Assembly: GCF_963676485.1 (NCBI RefSeq)
Contig: NZ_OY781114.1
Coordinates: 496,001 to 560,000, forward strand
DNA length: 64,000 nucleotides
Origin: an uncultured Cohaesibacter sp.
GTDB taxonomy: Bacteria > Pseudomonadota > Alphaproteobacteria > Rhizobiales > Cohaesibacteraceae
Reading direction: 5' to 3'
A program made the position numbers and the translations under genes. Below the pieces are notes generated by a model. The model ran no database searches. It was given only the letters and a program-made list of their open reading frames with translations, and was not told where the DNA came from. Below are positions 47,463 through 57,418 of this stretch, piece after piece (position 1 is the stretch's first letter; each line of letters begins with the position of its first letter).

Positions 47463-48878
47463 ATGCTCGAAAGCTACGGGCTCGATAAAGATCAGTTACG
47501 ACAAGTGCTGGCCGATACGGTGCATGGCGCAGATGATGGCGAGTTGTTTTTCGAACAGACGCAATCTGAAAGCCTTGTCTTTGATAACGGGCGCCTGAAA
47601 AGCTCTGCCTTCGACACCGGACAGGGCTTCGGCCTGCGCGCCGTTGCTGGCGAAATGGCCGGGTATGCGCATTCGGGCGAATTGAATATGGGCGCGATCC
47701 GCCGCGCAGCAGACTCCGTGCGCGGTGTGGCAGATGGCTATGAAGGCGTGTGGGATATGGCGCCACCAAAAGCCAACCATACCATCTATCGCGGCTTCAA
47801 TCCGGTGGATGACCTGAATCTCGGAAAGAAGATTGCGCTTCTGGAAGAAATTGACGCCTATGCGCGCGAGAAGGATCCGCGTGTCCGTCAGGTTTCTGCT
47901 TCATTGGTCGGCAACTGGCGACGCGTTGGCATTCTGCGCCCCAACGGGCAATGGTTTGAAGATGTGCGCCCTCTGGTGCGACTCAATGTTTCCGTTGTGG
48001 TAGGCGAAGGCGATCGCAAGGAAGCGGGCAGCCATGGCTTTGGCGGTCGCAACAGTTATGAATTTTTCCTTGAGGCCAATGGTCTTGAAGGCGGCTGGCG
48101 CAATGCCACCGATGAGGCCATCCGGCAGGCGCTTGTCAATCTGGAAGCTGTCGCAGCTCCGGCGGGCGAGCTGGACGTGGTGCTTGGCCCCGGCTGGCCG
48201 GGGGTGTTGCTGCATGAGGCCGTGGGACACGGCCTTGAAGGCGATTTCAACCGGCGCAAAAGCTCTGCTTTTTCCGAACTGATGGGCCAGCAGGTCGCCG
48301 CCAAAGGCGTAACGGTGGTGGACGACGGCACCATTCGCGGCAAGCGCGGCTCTCTGAATATTGATGACGAGGGCACTCCTTCACAGCGCACAACGCTGAT
48401 CGAAGACGGCATTCTGGTTGGCTATATGCAGGACCGGCAGAATGGTCGCCTGATGGGCACAAGCTCGACCGGCAATGGTCGTCGCCAGTCCTACGCGCAT
48501 CTGCCCATGCCGCGCATGACCAACACGATCATGGAAGCGGGCGAGCATGAGCCCGAAGAAATCGTCAAATCTGTCAAGAATGGCATCTATGCGGTGAATT
48601 TTGGCGGTGGTCAGGTGGATATTACATCGGGCAAGTTCGTTTTCTCCTGCACCGAAGCGTATCTCATTGAAGATGGCAAGGTTGGTGCACCAGTCAAAGG
48701 GGCAACCCTTATCGGCAACGGGCCTGAGGCCATGAAACGCATATCCATGATCGGCAACGACATGGAGCTGGACACCGGCATAGGCACATGCGGCAAGCAG
48801 GGCCAAGGCGTGCCGGTGGGTGTTGGCCAGCCGACATTGCGAATCGACGGTATTACGGTTGGCGGCACACGCACCTGA
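47463..48878 (+). CDS. tldD: metalloprotease TldD
   Basis: 471 residues from ATG 47463, the family length; GGGAGAAGGCAAGG precedes it. An in-frame ATG at 47379 would add 28 residues without an RBS. The zinc motif HExxxH is at residues 251-256 (LLHEAVGHGLEGDF). TldD pairs with PmbA/TldE, also in this window at 60825, to form a heterodimeric protease that degrades unfolded peptides and matures some RiPP peptides. The N-terminal GADDGELFFEQTQSESLVFDNGRLK is typical of alphaproteobacteria. Confidence 0.95.
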   Translation: MLESYGLDKDQLRQVLADTVHGADDGELFFEQTQSESLVFDNGRLKSSAFDTGQGFGLRAVAGEMAGYAHSGELNMGAIRRAADSVRGVADGYEGVWDMAPPKANHTIYRGFNPVDDLNLGKKIALLEEIDAYAREKDPRVRQVSASLVGNWRRVGILRPNGQWFEDVRPLVRLNVSVVVGEGDRKEAGSHGFGGRNSYEFFLEANGLEGGWRNATDEAIRQALVNLEAVAAPAGELDVVLGPGWPGVLLHEAVGHGLEGDFNRRKSSAFSELMGQQVAAKGVTVVDDGTIRGKRGSLNIDDEGTPSQRTTLIEDGILVGYMQDRQNGRLMGTSSTGNGRRQSYAHLPMPRMTNTIMEAGEHEPEEIVKSVKNGIYAVNFGGGQVDITSGKFVFSCTEAYLIEDGKVGAPVKGATLIGNGPEAMKRISMIGNDMELDTGIGTCGKQGQGVPVGVGQPTLRIDGITVGGTRT

Positions 48879-49118
48879 TTGCCTGACATAGAGATTTGAA
48901 GCGTGGCGCAGGCGAAGACAATGCATCTTCACCTGCTCTGTCCGTATTATATTGCCCTTTATTTGCCCTGTTTTCAGGGAACAATAAGATATGCAAACAC
49001 GTTGGGCATTCTCTGCGCATTGTTCATGCGGCTTTCAGTCGCGTCAGCATGCCGGGCAATGACCAGCAAACTCCCCAAAATCACTGCAGAGTCGTAAAGG
49101 CTCCTTGCACAATATAGA

Positions 49119-49742
49119 ATGGCTATGGACCTGGATTACCCTCACCTCATCTCCATCTTCGTCAGTTTCTTCGCTGTTGTGGACCCCATCGGGACCATTC
49201 CCGTTTTCATGGCAGTAACCACAGGCATGGATGGGCGTGCGCGTCGACTGGTTATTATCAAGGCCTGTGCGGTGGCCGCCGCCATTCTTTGCTTCTTTGT
49301 CATTGCGGGAGAAGTCATTCTCACCTCTCTTGGCATTCCATTGCCAGCCTTTCAGATTTCCGGAGCAATCGTGCTGTTTCTGTTTGCGTTGACGATGATT
49401 TTCGGCCCCGGCAAACCGGAGACGGAATTGGAGCTCAAGAATGCCCACGATCTCGCCGTCTATCCGCTGGCCATCCCCTCCATTGCCAGCCCCGGAGCTA
49501 TGCTGGCTGCCGTTCTGTTGACGGAAAACTCAAAATTCCCCATTGCCCAACAGATCATCACCACGGGACTGATGATCAGCGTTATCCTGATCACCGCCGT
49601 CCTGCTTCTGGTGGCAAGCTATGCACAGAAGGTGATTGGCAGAAATGGCGCCAGCATCATCAGTCGCGTCATGGGCATGCTGCTGGCAGCCGTGGCCATG
49701 GAAAACGCTCTTTCCGGGCTCAAGGTCTATTTCGGCATATAG
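49119..49742 (+). CDS. MarC/YhgN-family integral membrane protein
   Basis: This 207-residue protein has six predicted membrane helices in two repeats (LISIFVSFFAVVDPIGTIPVF at the start; AIPSIASPGAMLAAVLLTENS in the second half). MarC proteins resemble LysE-type exporters; the old link to antibiotic resistance has not held up and the substrate is unknown. It starts at ATG 49119 or 49125. It converges on the next chemoreceptor gene. Confidence 0.9.
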   Translation: MAMDLDYPHLISIFVSFFAVVDPIGTIPVFMAVTTGMDGRARRLVIIKACAVAAAILCFFVIAGEVILTSLGIPLPAFQISGAIVLFLFALTMIFGPGKPETELELKNAHDLAVYPLAIPSIASPGAMLAAVLLTENSKFPIAQQIITTGLMISVILITAVLLLVASYAQKVIGRNGASIISRVMGMLLAAVAMENALSGLKVYFGI

Positions 49743-49801
49743 GATAGAAATCGCCAAAGGCTCATACCTGCTTTTGCAAGGCCGCCCCCTCAAGCACGAA
49801 C

Positions 49802-49832
49802 AAAAAAAGAGCGCGATAACAGATCGCGCTCC
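49802..49832 (-). terminator. terminator of the third chemoreceptor gene
   Basis: GAGCGCGAT and ATCGCGCTC form a 9-bp stem with a five-base loop; the left A-run reads as seven Ts on the minus strand. Confidence 0.85.
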
Positions 49833-49874
49833 TCTGAAGTCTGTTTTAAATAGCATCCTATGCCTTGTCTGGCA

Positions 49875-51557
49875 TCAAGCGGCAGACACATCGGCAAGGA
49901 ATTTCTCGATATTCATTTTGAGAGAGTCGGCACTCTTGTTGAGCTCGCCAGAGGCGCCCTTTACAAGATGTGCAGATGCTGTTGTCTGCGCCGTTTTTTC
50001 CGACACCAAACACATGTTGCTCGATGCAGAATTGGTGCTATCAGCTGCCTGCTGAACGTTGGTGGCAATCTCACCCGTCGCTGCGCCCTGCTGTTCAACA
50101 GCGGTTGCAATCGCAGAGGTGTAGCCGTCAACTTCTTCCATGACGCGGGCAATCTTGGCGATGGAATCCACCGTTTCGCCGCTTGATGCCTGGATGGCGT
50201 CAATCAGGCTGCTGATCTCCTCGGTTGCCTTGGAGGTCTGGGTGGCCAGTTCTTTCACCTCGGCGGCGACGACTGCAAAGCCCCTGCCAGCTTCTCCGGC
50301 ACGGGCCGCTTCGATGGTGGCGTTCAGCGCCAACAGGTTGGTTTGCTCGGCGATGGCCTGAATGAGACTGACCACTTCACCAATCTTGCGGGAGGCTTCA
50401 TCCAGTTCAGCAACCTTGCCGTTGGAAATCTTGGTATCCTCGGTTGCCACAGCCACAACGTCCTTGCTGCGCACAGCCTGCTGCATGATTTCGTTGATGG
50501 AGGCGGTCAATTCTTCGGCAGCAGAAGCCACTGAATGGACATTGGCAGAAGCATCCTGACTAGAGGCAGAAGCCTGTGAAGAGCTATCTTCGGTCTGGCT
50601 TGCAATCTCTTCGAGCTGATCTGCCGCACGCTCCATTTCGACGATCTGAGATGAGACGGCACCCAGATTCTGCCCAACGCTTTCACGGAATATGGAAATG
50701 AGGTCTGCAATCCGTTCGGCTTTCTGAACGCTTTCCAAATTGCTCACTTTTTCCTGCTCCGCAAGGCGCTGACGTTCGATTGCCCCATGACGGAAGCCTT
50801 CAACGGCGCGGCTCATGGCACCCATTTCATCATTGCGCTCCTGACCGGAAATCTCGATATCGAGCTGATTGTTGCCAATGGCGACGATATCCTGATTGAG
50901 CATTGAAATGGGCCGCGCGATTGACCGGGCAAGAAGGAAGCCCAACCCGCCAGCAATAACAACGAGCGACAAGGCTATCAGGCCGGAAATCTGCGCTGCA
51001 TTCCAAAATGCCTGCTGCACATCTTCCAGCAGAACGCCGGATCCGAGAATCCAGCCCCATGCCCTGAAGTGCTTCACAAAGGAAATTTTCTTATGAAAGC
51101 TGCCGTCCTTGTTTTTCAGAACATAGTCGACATAGTCCTCACCATTCTGCACCGCTTTATGGATTATTTCCTTGACATGATACTTGCCACTGCCGTCTCG
51201 CGCGTTGATCCGGTTGGTATTTTCTTTTTCCGGCTTGGTTGGGTAAACGATGTTCGTGCCGGTTTCATCATAGACAAACACATAATCCTTGCCCTGATAT
51301 ATTATGCCACGAAGGGCAGTCTTTGCCCTGAGCTTTGCTTCTTCTTCTGTTAGCTCACCACTTTTGAATTTCTTGTAGTAAGTGTCCGTCACATTGTATG
51401 CTACCTCGACAACACTCTGAATTTCATGACGTTTAAAGCTATTGAGATTGGTATCCAGATTAAACAGCTGGTAGCCCAGCAAAAGCAAAAAGGACAGAAC
51501 GAAAAAGGCAACGAGCGCGTAGAGGCGGCTCGAAATACTTCGAAAGATACGGGACAT
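49875..51557 (-). CDS. methyl-accepting chemotaxis protein with single Cache sensor
   Basis: The 560-residue receptor has TM1 at about residues 12-32 and a periplasmic single Cache domain ([21 protein letters not shown]... [17 protein letters not shown]). TM2 is at about 190-212, followed by HAMP and a signalling hairpin with [19 protein letters not shown]. Its architecture matches the receptor at 44771, but the sensors have diverged, so ligands probably differ. It ends FLADVSAA without a tethering pentapeptide. A GTAAAATATTTTAC palindrome precedes it. Confidence 0.94.
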   Translation of the reverse strand: MSRIFRSISSRLYALVAFFVLSFLLLLGYQLFNLDTNLNSFKRHEIQSVVEVAYNVTDTYYKKFKSGELTEEEAKLRAKTALRGIIYQGKDYVFVYDETGTNIVYPTKPEKENTNRINARDGSGKYHVKEIIHKAVQNGEDYVDYVLKNKDGSFHKKISFVKHFRAWGWILGSGVLLEDVQQAFWNAAQISGLIALSLVVIAGGLGFLLARSIARPISMLNQDIVAIGNNQLDIEISGQERNDEMGAMSRAVEGFRHGAIERQRLAEQEKVSNLESVQKAERIADLISIFRESVGQNLGAVSSQIVEMERAADQLEEIASQTEDSSSQASASSQDASANVHSVASAAEELTASINEIMQQAVRSKDVVAVATEDTKISNGKVAELDEASRKIGEVVSLIQAIAEQTNLLALNATIEAARAGEAGRGFAVVAAEVKELATQTSKATEEISSLIDAIQASSGETVDSIAKIARVMEEVDGYTSAIATAVEQQGAATGEIATNVQQAADSTNSASSNMCLVSEKTAQTTASAHLVKGASGELNKSADSLKMNIEKFLADVSAA

Positions 51558-51624
51558 ATGGATTGGCTCCAGTACGGGGGGCTTTTCTAAAATTTTCGCG
51601 ATATTCCTCCTCCACGCGTTAGAG

Positions 51625-51651
51625 AAAGGTAAAATATTTTACGCAACCTTT
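51625..51651. promoter_or_regulatory. nested palindrome upstream of the third chemoreceptor gene
   Basis: GTAAAATATTTTAC (51629-51642) is a perfect 14-bp palindrome nested inside AAAGGT...ACCTTT arms, ~70 bases upstream of the start. It shares the GTAAAAT/ATTTTAC arms with the array before the receptor at 44771. Confidence 0.45.
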
Positions 51652-51749
51652 CACAAAATGTCGGTTTTACCCGCGCCAATTTGGACATTTTGTCGCAGGT
51701 ATCGGCTTTTATTTCTCTCAAGACATAGTCCAAGCATGGAAACAGGCAA

Positions 51750-52055
51750 ATGGTTAAGCATCCTCTTGATCATCTGATCGAACAACGCATTCAGGAAGCA
51801 TTGGAGAATGGCGACCTTTCCAATTTACCCAATGCCGGTAAACCACTTTCGGATCTGGACAAGTCGGCCGATGACCTGCTTGCACGCGTGGTGCGCGAAC
51901 AAGGCGGCAAACCGGCCTATGTGGTGCTGAATGGCAAATTGCAGGCCCTTCTCAAGCGCCTCGGGCAGGTTAAGGATCCACTGAGGCACAAAGCTCTTGA
52001 ACAACAAATCGCGGACATGCGCACCAGAATGGCACTTGAGAAGGAGCGCGGTTAG
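51750..52055 (+). CDS. DUF1992 (DnaJ-homologue-subfamily-C28-like) protein
   Basis: This 101-residue helical protein carries the DUF1992 signature: LIEQRIQEALENGDLSNLPNAGKPLSDLD, followed by YVVLNGKLQALLKRLG. Despite the 'DnaJ' name there is no J-domain HPD motif. Function is unknown in bacteria. It is transcribed ahead of the helicase gene with a 330-base gap. Confidence 0.85.
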   Translation: MVKHPLDHLIEQRIQEALENGDLSNLPNAGKPLSDLDKSADDLLARVVREQGGKPAYVVLNGKLQALLKRLGQVKDPLRHKALEQQIADMRTRMALEKERG

Positions 52056-52383
52056 GCGGATAGAAAGTCCCCCTACAGCCCACTATGTGCCCACCCGATG
52101 TTTCTTGTCTGTGCGCGATTCTGCGCGCAATGTTGAGAGTGGATCATGATGCGGCAGGCCGATGTCACGCAGCTTTTTTCCCAATTGCTCAAAGTGATTG
52201 CCAAGGAGTGATTGCAATTTGGCGAAGCGTCCTCTACAAGGGGGCCTCACCCCGTGACATGGTTGGCCGATGGAGCAGCTTGCGACTGAGCAAGAGAGCT
52301 GCGAGGGGAAAAGGCTTCAAGACGCGGGAATCAATTTACGAAGGCCAGAGCTCTGCTGGCAAGGACTTCCTGGAAAGCCTAAT
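52056..52383 (+). other. 328-base leader region before the DEAD-box helicase gene
   Basis: The frame of the helicase stays open back to 52270, but no RBS or homology supports a longer protein. I see no clear hairpin with a T-run. DEAD-box genes often have long regulatory leaders, which is a possibility here. Confidence 0.4.
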
Positions 52384-54183
52384 ATGACAAATTTCGAAAG
52401 CGTGCATCCCGTGCTCGCCACTGCTCTATCCACCCATGGTTATGATCATCTTACCTCTGTGCAGCAAGCCGTCATCGAAGCCGATGTAAAGGGCCGCGAC
52501 CTTTTGGTGTCCGCCCAGACCGGCTCTGGCAAAACCGTCGCCTTCGGGCTGGGCATGGCCGAAAGCCTGCTGGGGGAAGATGGCAAGCTGCCGCGCGCTG
52601 CCGAGCCGATGGCGCTGGTCATTGCCCCGACGCGCGAATTGGCCATGCAGGTCAAAGCCGAGCTGACATGGCTTTATGCTGATTGCGGCGCCCATATCGC
52701 GTCCTGCGTGGGTGGCATGGATATCCGCCGTGAGCGCCGCGACCTCTCCCATGGCTGTCACATTCTGGTGGGCACACCGGGCCGCCTGCGCGACCATATC
52801 GAGCGCGGCTCTCTGGACCTGAAATGGTTGAAGGTCTCTGTGCTCGACGAAGCGGACGAAATGCTTGATCTGGGCTTCCGCGAAGATCTGGAATATATTC
52901 TCTCGAACGCATCCGAAGAGCGCCAAACCTTCCTTTTCTCGGCAACCGTACCGCGTCCCATTGAAGAGCTCGCCAAAACCTATCAGCGCGATGCCTTGCG
53001 CATTACGACGGCAGAGCAGCGCCAGCAGCATGCCGACATTGACTATCACGCCCATCTTGTGTCCCCCAAGGACAAGGAAAAGGCCGTCATCAACGTTCTG
53101 CGTTTCCATGAGTCTCCCAGCACGATGATCTTCTGCTCCACCCGCGAAATGGTGCGCCATCTGTCTGCACGCCTTTCGAACCGTGGATTTGCCGTTGTGG
53201 CCTTGTCCGGTGAACTCAGCCAGGCCGAACGCACCCATGCGCTGCAGGCCATGCGCGATGGACGGGCCCGGGTCTGCGTGGCCACCGACGTGGCGGCACG
53301 CGGCATTGATTTGCCGAACCTTGATCTGGTGATCCATGCGGATCTGCCCAACAATTCTGACGCCCTGCTGCACCGCTCGGGCCGTACGGGTCGCGCCGGT
53401 CGCAAGGGCAATTGCGCCATCATCGTGCCGCATAACAAGCGCAATCTCGTCAACCGCCTGTTGAAATTCGCCCGTGTGCGTGTCAGCTGGGATCCGGTGC
53501 CGACCATCGATGACATTTTGAAAAATGATCAGGCGCGCATCTTCGAGCATCAAAAGCTGCTTGAAGTGCCAACCGGCGATGATCTCACATTGGCCGAAAG
53601 CCTTCTGGCCACCTACGGCGCCGAACAGGTCGCCCATGCCTTTCTGGCAACCCAGCAGTCCAACTATCCTGCTCCTGAAGAGCTGATTGCCGTCAATTAC
53701 AAAGAAGACACTCGCAAGGGCGTTCAGGAAAGAAACGACTTCGAAAATGGCGTCTGGTTCCGCATCAATGCCGGTCGCAAGCATCGGGCTGAACCACGTT
53801 GGCTGTTGCCGCTCATCTGTCGTGTCGGCGGCTTCAACAAGAAGAAAGTCGGTTTCATCCGTATTCTTGATGGCGAGACCGTGTTTGAACTGGCTCCTGA
53901 TGTTGCAGATCGTTTTCAGGATGTGACCGAAACGGAAGGCACAGGCGAGAAGAGCCTGCGCATCACCAAGATCGGCGAACGCCCCGAGCATCTGCTGAAC
54001 TCCGGTGGTGGCCACGGTAAACCGCGCGGCGCAGGCGGCAAGGGACGCTTTAATGACGGTCCTCGCCCACGTCGTCGCGATGGTCGCAGTGAGGGCCGCG
54101 GTCGGGATGATGCATCCCGCAAGGACAAGAAGCCCCATCGTGGCAAGAGCGGTACCAAGAACTATCATCCGCTCAACGACTAG
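52384..54183 (+). CDS. DEAD-box RNA helicase, DbpA/CsdA-like
   Basis: 599 residues from ATG 52384, with GGAAAG upstream. All helicase motifs are present: AQTGSGKTVAFGL (I), PTRELA (Ia), GTPGRL (Ib), DEAD in VLDEADEMLDLGF (II), SAT (III), and HRSGRTGRAGR (VI). After the two RecA domains comes a DbpA-type RNA-binding domain (FRINAGRKHRAEPRWLLPLICRVGG...). A Gly/Arg/Lys-rich tail of ~70 residues (GGGHGKPRGAGGKGRF...) follows and is suited to non-specific RNA binding. Likely roles are ribosome assembly and cold adaptation. Confidence 0.95.
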   Translation: MTNFESVHPVLATALSTHGYDHLTSVQQAVIEADVKGRDLLVSAQTGSGKTVAFGLGMAESLLGEDGKLPRAAEPMALVIAPTRELAMQVKAELTWLYADCGAHIASCVGGMDIRRERRDLSHGCHILVGTPGRLRDHIERGSLDLKWLKVSVLDEADEMLDLGFREDLEYILSNASEERQTFLFSATVPRPIEELAKTYQRDALRITTAEQRQQHADIDYHAHLVSPKDKEKAVINVLRFHESPSTMIFCSTREMVRHLSARLSNRGFAVVALSGELSQAERTHALQAMRDGRARVCVATDVAARGIDLPNLDLVIHADLPNNSDALLHRSGRTGRAGRKGNCAIIVPHNKRNLVNRLLKFARVRVSWDPVPTIDDILKNDQARIFEHQKLLEVPTGDDLTLAESLLATYGAEQVAHAFLATQQSNYPAPEELIAVNYKEDTRKGVQERNDFENGVWFRINAGRKHRAEPRWLLPLICRVGGFNKKKVGFIRILDGETVFELAPDVADRFQDVTETEGTGEKSLRITKIGERPEHLLNSGGGHGKPRGAGGKGRFNDGPRPRRRDGRSEGRGRDDASRKDKKPHRGKSGTKNYHPLND

Positions 54184-54513
54184 GAAGCGGGCTGGTTTCA
54201 GCCTCCCATTCCGATCCAATCCCAATGTTTTTCGGCCCGTGTCTTTGATCAGCACGGGCCGATTTCTTTTAGCCCTGACCCGCCAAGCATCCCATAGCAC
54301 CAAGGAGTGAGGAGGATGAGCCGGTAGAGAAGAAAGCACCCTGCCCCTCTTTCAATGTCCCCCAACAGTCCCTATTTGATTGACCTGACATTTTCTCTAT
54401 TATCCTTGTTCTTCTTGAACAGACAAGAGCACTCTCGTGCTGCCATTTTATGCCCTTGCCGGATAGCGCCAAGCCAGTTCGCAAAAGCCGGATGCCAATA
54501 AACAGGAATTTGC
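54184..54513. other. 330-base region between the helicase and the second MATE gene
   Basis: It contains the helicase terminator and the promoter region of the MATE gene. No riboswitch consensus was recognised. Confidence 0.45.
54233..54270 (+). terminator. terminator after the helicase gene
   Basis: CGGCCCGTG and CACGGGCCG form a 9-bp perfect stem followed by ATTTCTTTT, about 50 bases after the stop. Confidence 0.85.
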
Positions 54514-55983
54514 ATGACCGACAAGATCACGCAGCCGTCTTCGGCAGCCGCTCCCCAGCCAGATGATCGCGCGAGCCAACGCGCCAAATTCGTAACCGGC
54601 TCGATTTTCCGGCACGTTGTCACCATGACAGCGACCGGTGCGGTGGGCATGATTGCCGTCTTCATGGTGGACCTGGCCAATCTGTTTTACATCTCTCTTC
54701 TGGGGCAGGCGGAATTGGCGGCTGCCATCGGCTATTCGGCCACGATCATGTTTTTCAATAACTCGCTCAGCATCGGCATGATGATCGGCGGCTCGGCCAT
54801 CATTGCACGCGCTCTGGGCGAAGAGCGCAAGGAGCTTGCCAAAAGGCGCGCGGGCAGCGCACTGATTGCCGTGTTCCTGATGATGATCGTGGTGGCGGGG
54901 CTGGTCTTTGTTTTCATCCCTCAATTGCTAACCTTCATAGGAGCGAAGGGGGATACCCATACGATCGCTACCAGCTTCTTGTCCATCGTCATCCCCTCCA
55001 TGCCGTTTCTTGGCATATCCATGATGCTGGCCGGTATCATGCGCGCCAATGGAGACGCAAAGGGGTCCATGTATGTCACGCTGGCGGGTGGCTTTGCCTC
55101 GGCCATTCTTGATCCGATCTTCATTTTCGGCTTCGGGCTTGGCATCGAAGGGGCCGCCATCGCTTCGGTCCTATCGCGCTTCGTCATGATCGGCATGGGC
55201 ATTCGTGGCACGCTTTTCGTCAAGCAGATTCTTGCAAAACCTACGGATATGGAAGATCTATTCAGCCAATGGCGCGTGCTGTTTCCCATTGCCGTTCCGG
55301 CCATGCTGACGAATGTGGCCACCCCCGTCGGCAATGCCTATGTCACCATGTCCATCGCCGATTATGGCGATCAGGCCGTGGCAGGCTGGGCGATTATCGG
55401 GCGTATCCAGCCTCTGGCATGGACGGCCCTCTTTGCACTTTCCGGCTCGGTGGGGCCGATTTTCGGACAGAATCTGGGTGCCGGGCTTCATCATCGTGTC
55501 ACACGCACCCTGCGCGACAGCATGTATTTCATTCTGGGTTATTCGCTATTTGTCTGGTTCATTCTATTTGTCGCACAGGACATGATTGTCGACATTTTCC
55601 GCGCTGAGGGTGATGCCGCCGACTTCGTGCGCTTCTTCTGCACGTGGATTGCCCCAAGCAGCATTTTCATGGGCTTTCTGTTTGTGTCCAACGCCGCCTT
55701 TAACAATCTGGGCCACCCCGCCTATTCCACCGCCTTCAACTGGGGCCGCTCCACGCTGGGCACCATCCCCACCGTGATGCTGGGCACCTATCTGGCAGGT
55801 GCCGAAGGGGCACTGCTTGGTCAGGCTGTTGGTGTTGTCATCTTCGGGATGATGGCTATCCTGACCTGCTTTTATGTCATCAACAAACAACATGGCCAGG
55901 GCGATGCTTACAAGGACAATCCGGTCGAGAACTGGTATCGACGCGCTCTCTCGCCCTTCTCCTCTGGCAAGGGCAACATGTAG
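54514..55983 (+). CDS. MATE-family efflux transporter
   Basis: The 489-residue transporter has about 12 membrane helices (IFRHVVTMTATGAVGMIAVFMVDLANLF at the start; AVPAMLTNVATPVGNAYVTM at the second repeat). It differs from the MATE protein at 17400 in its N-terminal repeat and is closer by pattern to the DinF/MepA-like side of the family. Drug or metabolite export coupled to ions is expected; the substrate is unknown. RBS AGGAA precedes ATG 54514. DUF2093 follows 107 bases later. Confidence 0.92.
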   Translation: MTDKITQPSSAAAPQPDDRASQRAKFVTGSIFRHVVTMTATGAVGMIAVFMVDLANLFYISLLGQAELAAAIGYSATIMFFNNSLSIGMMIGGSAIIARALGEERKELAKRRAGSALIAVFLMMIVVAGLVFVFIPQLLTFIGAKGDTHTIATSFLSIVIPSMPFLGISMMLAGIMRANGDAKGSMYVTLAGGFASAILDPIFIFGFGLGIEGAAIASVLSRFVMIGMGIRGTLFVKQILAKPTDMEDLFSQWRVLFPIAVPAMLTNVATPVGNAYVTMSIADYGDQAVAGWAIIGRIQPLAWTALFALSGSVGPIFGQNLGAGLHHRVTRTLRDSMYFILGYSLFVWFILFVAQDMIVDIFRAEGDAADFVRFFCTWIAPSSIFMGFLFVSNAAFNNLGHPAYSTAFNWGRSTLGTIPTVMLGTYLAGAEGALLGQAVGVVIFGMMAILTCFYVINKQHGQGDAYKDNPVENWYRRALSPFSSGKGNM

Positions 55984-56090
55984 CAAGCTGCATTGCAGGA
56001 AAATAGGGATCAATCGTGCCACAAGGGCTGGTCAGAGCCCTGATTGAGCGCTAGAACAAGACAAGACGAATAAGGAAAAGGACCAAGACA

Positions 56091-56312
56091 ATGATGATCA
56101 ATCTGCCCAATTCCGGCAAGGAAGCCGTCCTGCGTTACAAAGATGCAGATCTGCAGGTCATCCATTCAGGGTCATATGTCAGATGCGCCGTTACCGGTCG
56201 CCCCATTCCTCTCGATGATCTGAAATACTGGTCGGTGGACCGGCAGGAAGCCTATGTGGATTGCGAAGCCTCCTACAAGGCAGAGAAGGCCGCCGCCGCG
56301 AAAAAGGACTGA
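56091..56312 (+). CDS. DUF2093 protein
   Basis: This 73-residue protein has VLRYKDADLQVIHSGSYVRCAVTGRPIPLDDLKYWSVDRQEAY, the full DUF2093 pattern, with two Cys. The family is nearly confined to Hyphomicrobiales and lies next to lpxK, as here (convergent, 51 bases apart). RBS AAGGAAAAGG is strong. Function unknown; the positions of the Cys suggest a possible metal site, but that is only a guess. Confidence 0.85.
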   Translation: MMINLPNSGKEAVLRYKDADLQVIHSGSYVRCAVTGRPIPLDDLKYWSVDRQEAYVDCEASYKAEKAAAAKKD

Positions 56313-56363
56313 AGCGCCCTTATGGTCTTTGGCGCATGCCGCCAAGACAGATATCGACATCGC

Positions 56364-57383
56364 CTAGCGGCGCGAGAATTTGCGCAGGGCCTCTCCCAGC
56401 ACACGCGCCGCAAAGCCTTTGTCCTCAAAACACATATCGACCTCGATGACATGGGCCTTTTGCGCCAATTGTGCGCCGATATCGCCCAGCTCGGCAAGGC
56501 GGACATGATCCTTGGCTGTAGTCACGATTTCCAGATTCTGCGCGTCTGCCCGATCCAGAATTTCCTGCCCCTCTTCCCTTGAGAAGCTGTGATGATCATC
56601 AAAATTGATATGGTCGATCACCGCAAGATCCAGTTGGCTGAGCGTGCGATAAAATTTCTCCGGCTGGCCGATGCCGCAGAAGGCAAACACGCGGGTTCCT
56701 CCCAACAAACTGCATTTGCCCGGTTGCAAACTGGCACTGACGGCCCCTTTGCCCAGTCTTGAGAAAAGTTGGTGCAATGTGGGGGCCTTGTCCCCCTCTC
56801 CAACGATGACAAATTGATCAGCGCGCCACACCTGCGGATGGAGTGGTGCCCGCAAGGGACCGGCGGGGAAGACAAAACCGTTGCCAAGACCTTGTTGCGA
56901 ATCCACGATGATCAGATTGAAATCCTTGTGCAAATAGGGATTTTGGAATCCATCATCCATGATGATGATGCTGCCTTCCTTGCCGCCAGAAATCTCTTCT
57001 GCCAGTTTTGCGCCAGCCACCCTGTCTCTGGAAACGATCGTAGGAGCCACGCGTGCCAACAGCAAGGCCTCATCACCAACATCGGCGATGGAATGCGTTT
57101 GCGGATCGACCAGTAGAGGGCCAGCCTCTCGCCCCTTGAAGCCACGCGTTAGAAAGGTAGGAGAAAGATGCTGGCTCTTGGCCATACGCCCGAGTGTAAG
57201 AGCTGTCGGCGTCTTGCCTGCTCCACCCATCACAAGATTGCCAATACAGAGCACGGGCATAGGGGCCTTATAGCGAGCTTTTTTCTTGATACGGGCAAGG
57301 GAAATGCGGCCATAAACGAGACTGACAGGATAGAAAAGCCACGCCAGAGCGTTGCGCTCTGTCCAAAAGCCGGGTGCCTTCAT
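56364..57383 (-). CDS. lpxK: tetraacyldisaccharide 4'-kinase LpxK
   Basis: The 339-residue inner-membrane-associated kinase phosphorylates the disaccharide lipid A precursor to give lipid IVA. The P-loop GNLVMGGAGKTPTALTLGR follows the N-terminal hydrophobic anchor (LAWLFYPVSLVYGRISLARI). Conserved IIMDDGFQNPYLHKDFNLIIVD and LRAPLHP follow. RBS AACAGGAGAG precedes ATG 57383. It is co-directional with waaA (35-base gap), so the two are probably co-transcribed. Confidence 0.96.
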   Translation of the reverse strand: MKAPGFWTERNALAWLFYPVSLVYGRISLARIKKKARYKAPMPVLCIGNLVMGGAGKTPTALTLGRMAKSQHLSPTFLTRGFKGREAGPLLVDPQTHSIADVGDEALLLARVAPTIVSRDRVAGAKLAEEISGGKEGSIIIMDDGFQNPYLHKDFNLIIVDSQQGLGNGFVFPAGPLRAPLHPQVWRADQFVIVGEGDKAPTLHQLFSRLGKGAVSASLQPGKCSLLGGTRVFAFCGIGQPEKFYRTLSQLDLAVIDHINFDDHHSFSREEGQEILDRADAQNLEIVTTAKDHVRLAELGDIGAQLAQKAHVIEVDMCFEDKGFAARVLGEALRKFSRR

Positions 57384-57418
57384 ATTCTGCTCTCCTGTTG
57401 CCCGTTGGCCGCGTCAGC

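Noticed and set aside
52426-54339. 637-codon minus-strand open frame opposite the DEAD-box helicase
   Set aside because: The plus-strand helicase has every motif. The antisense product is composition-driven with no domain.
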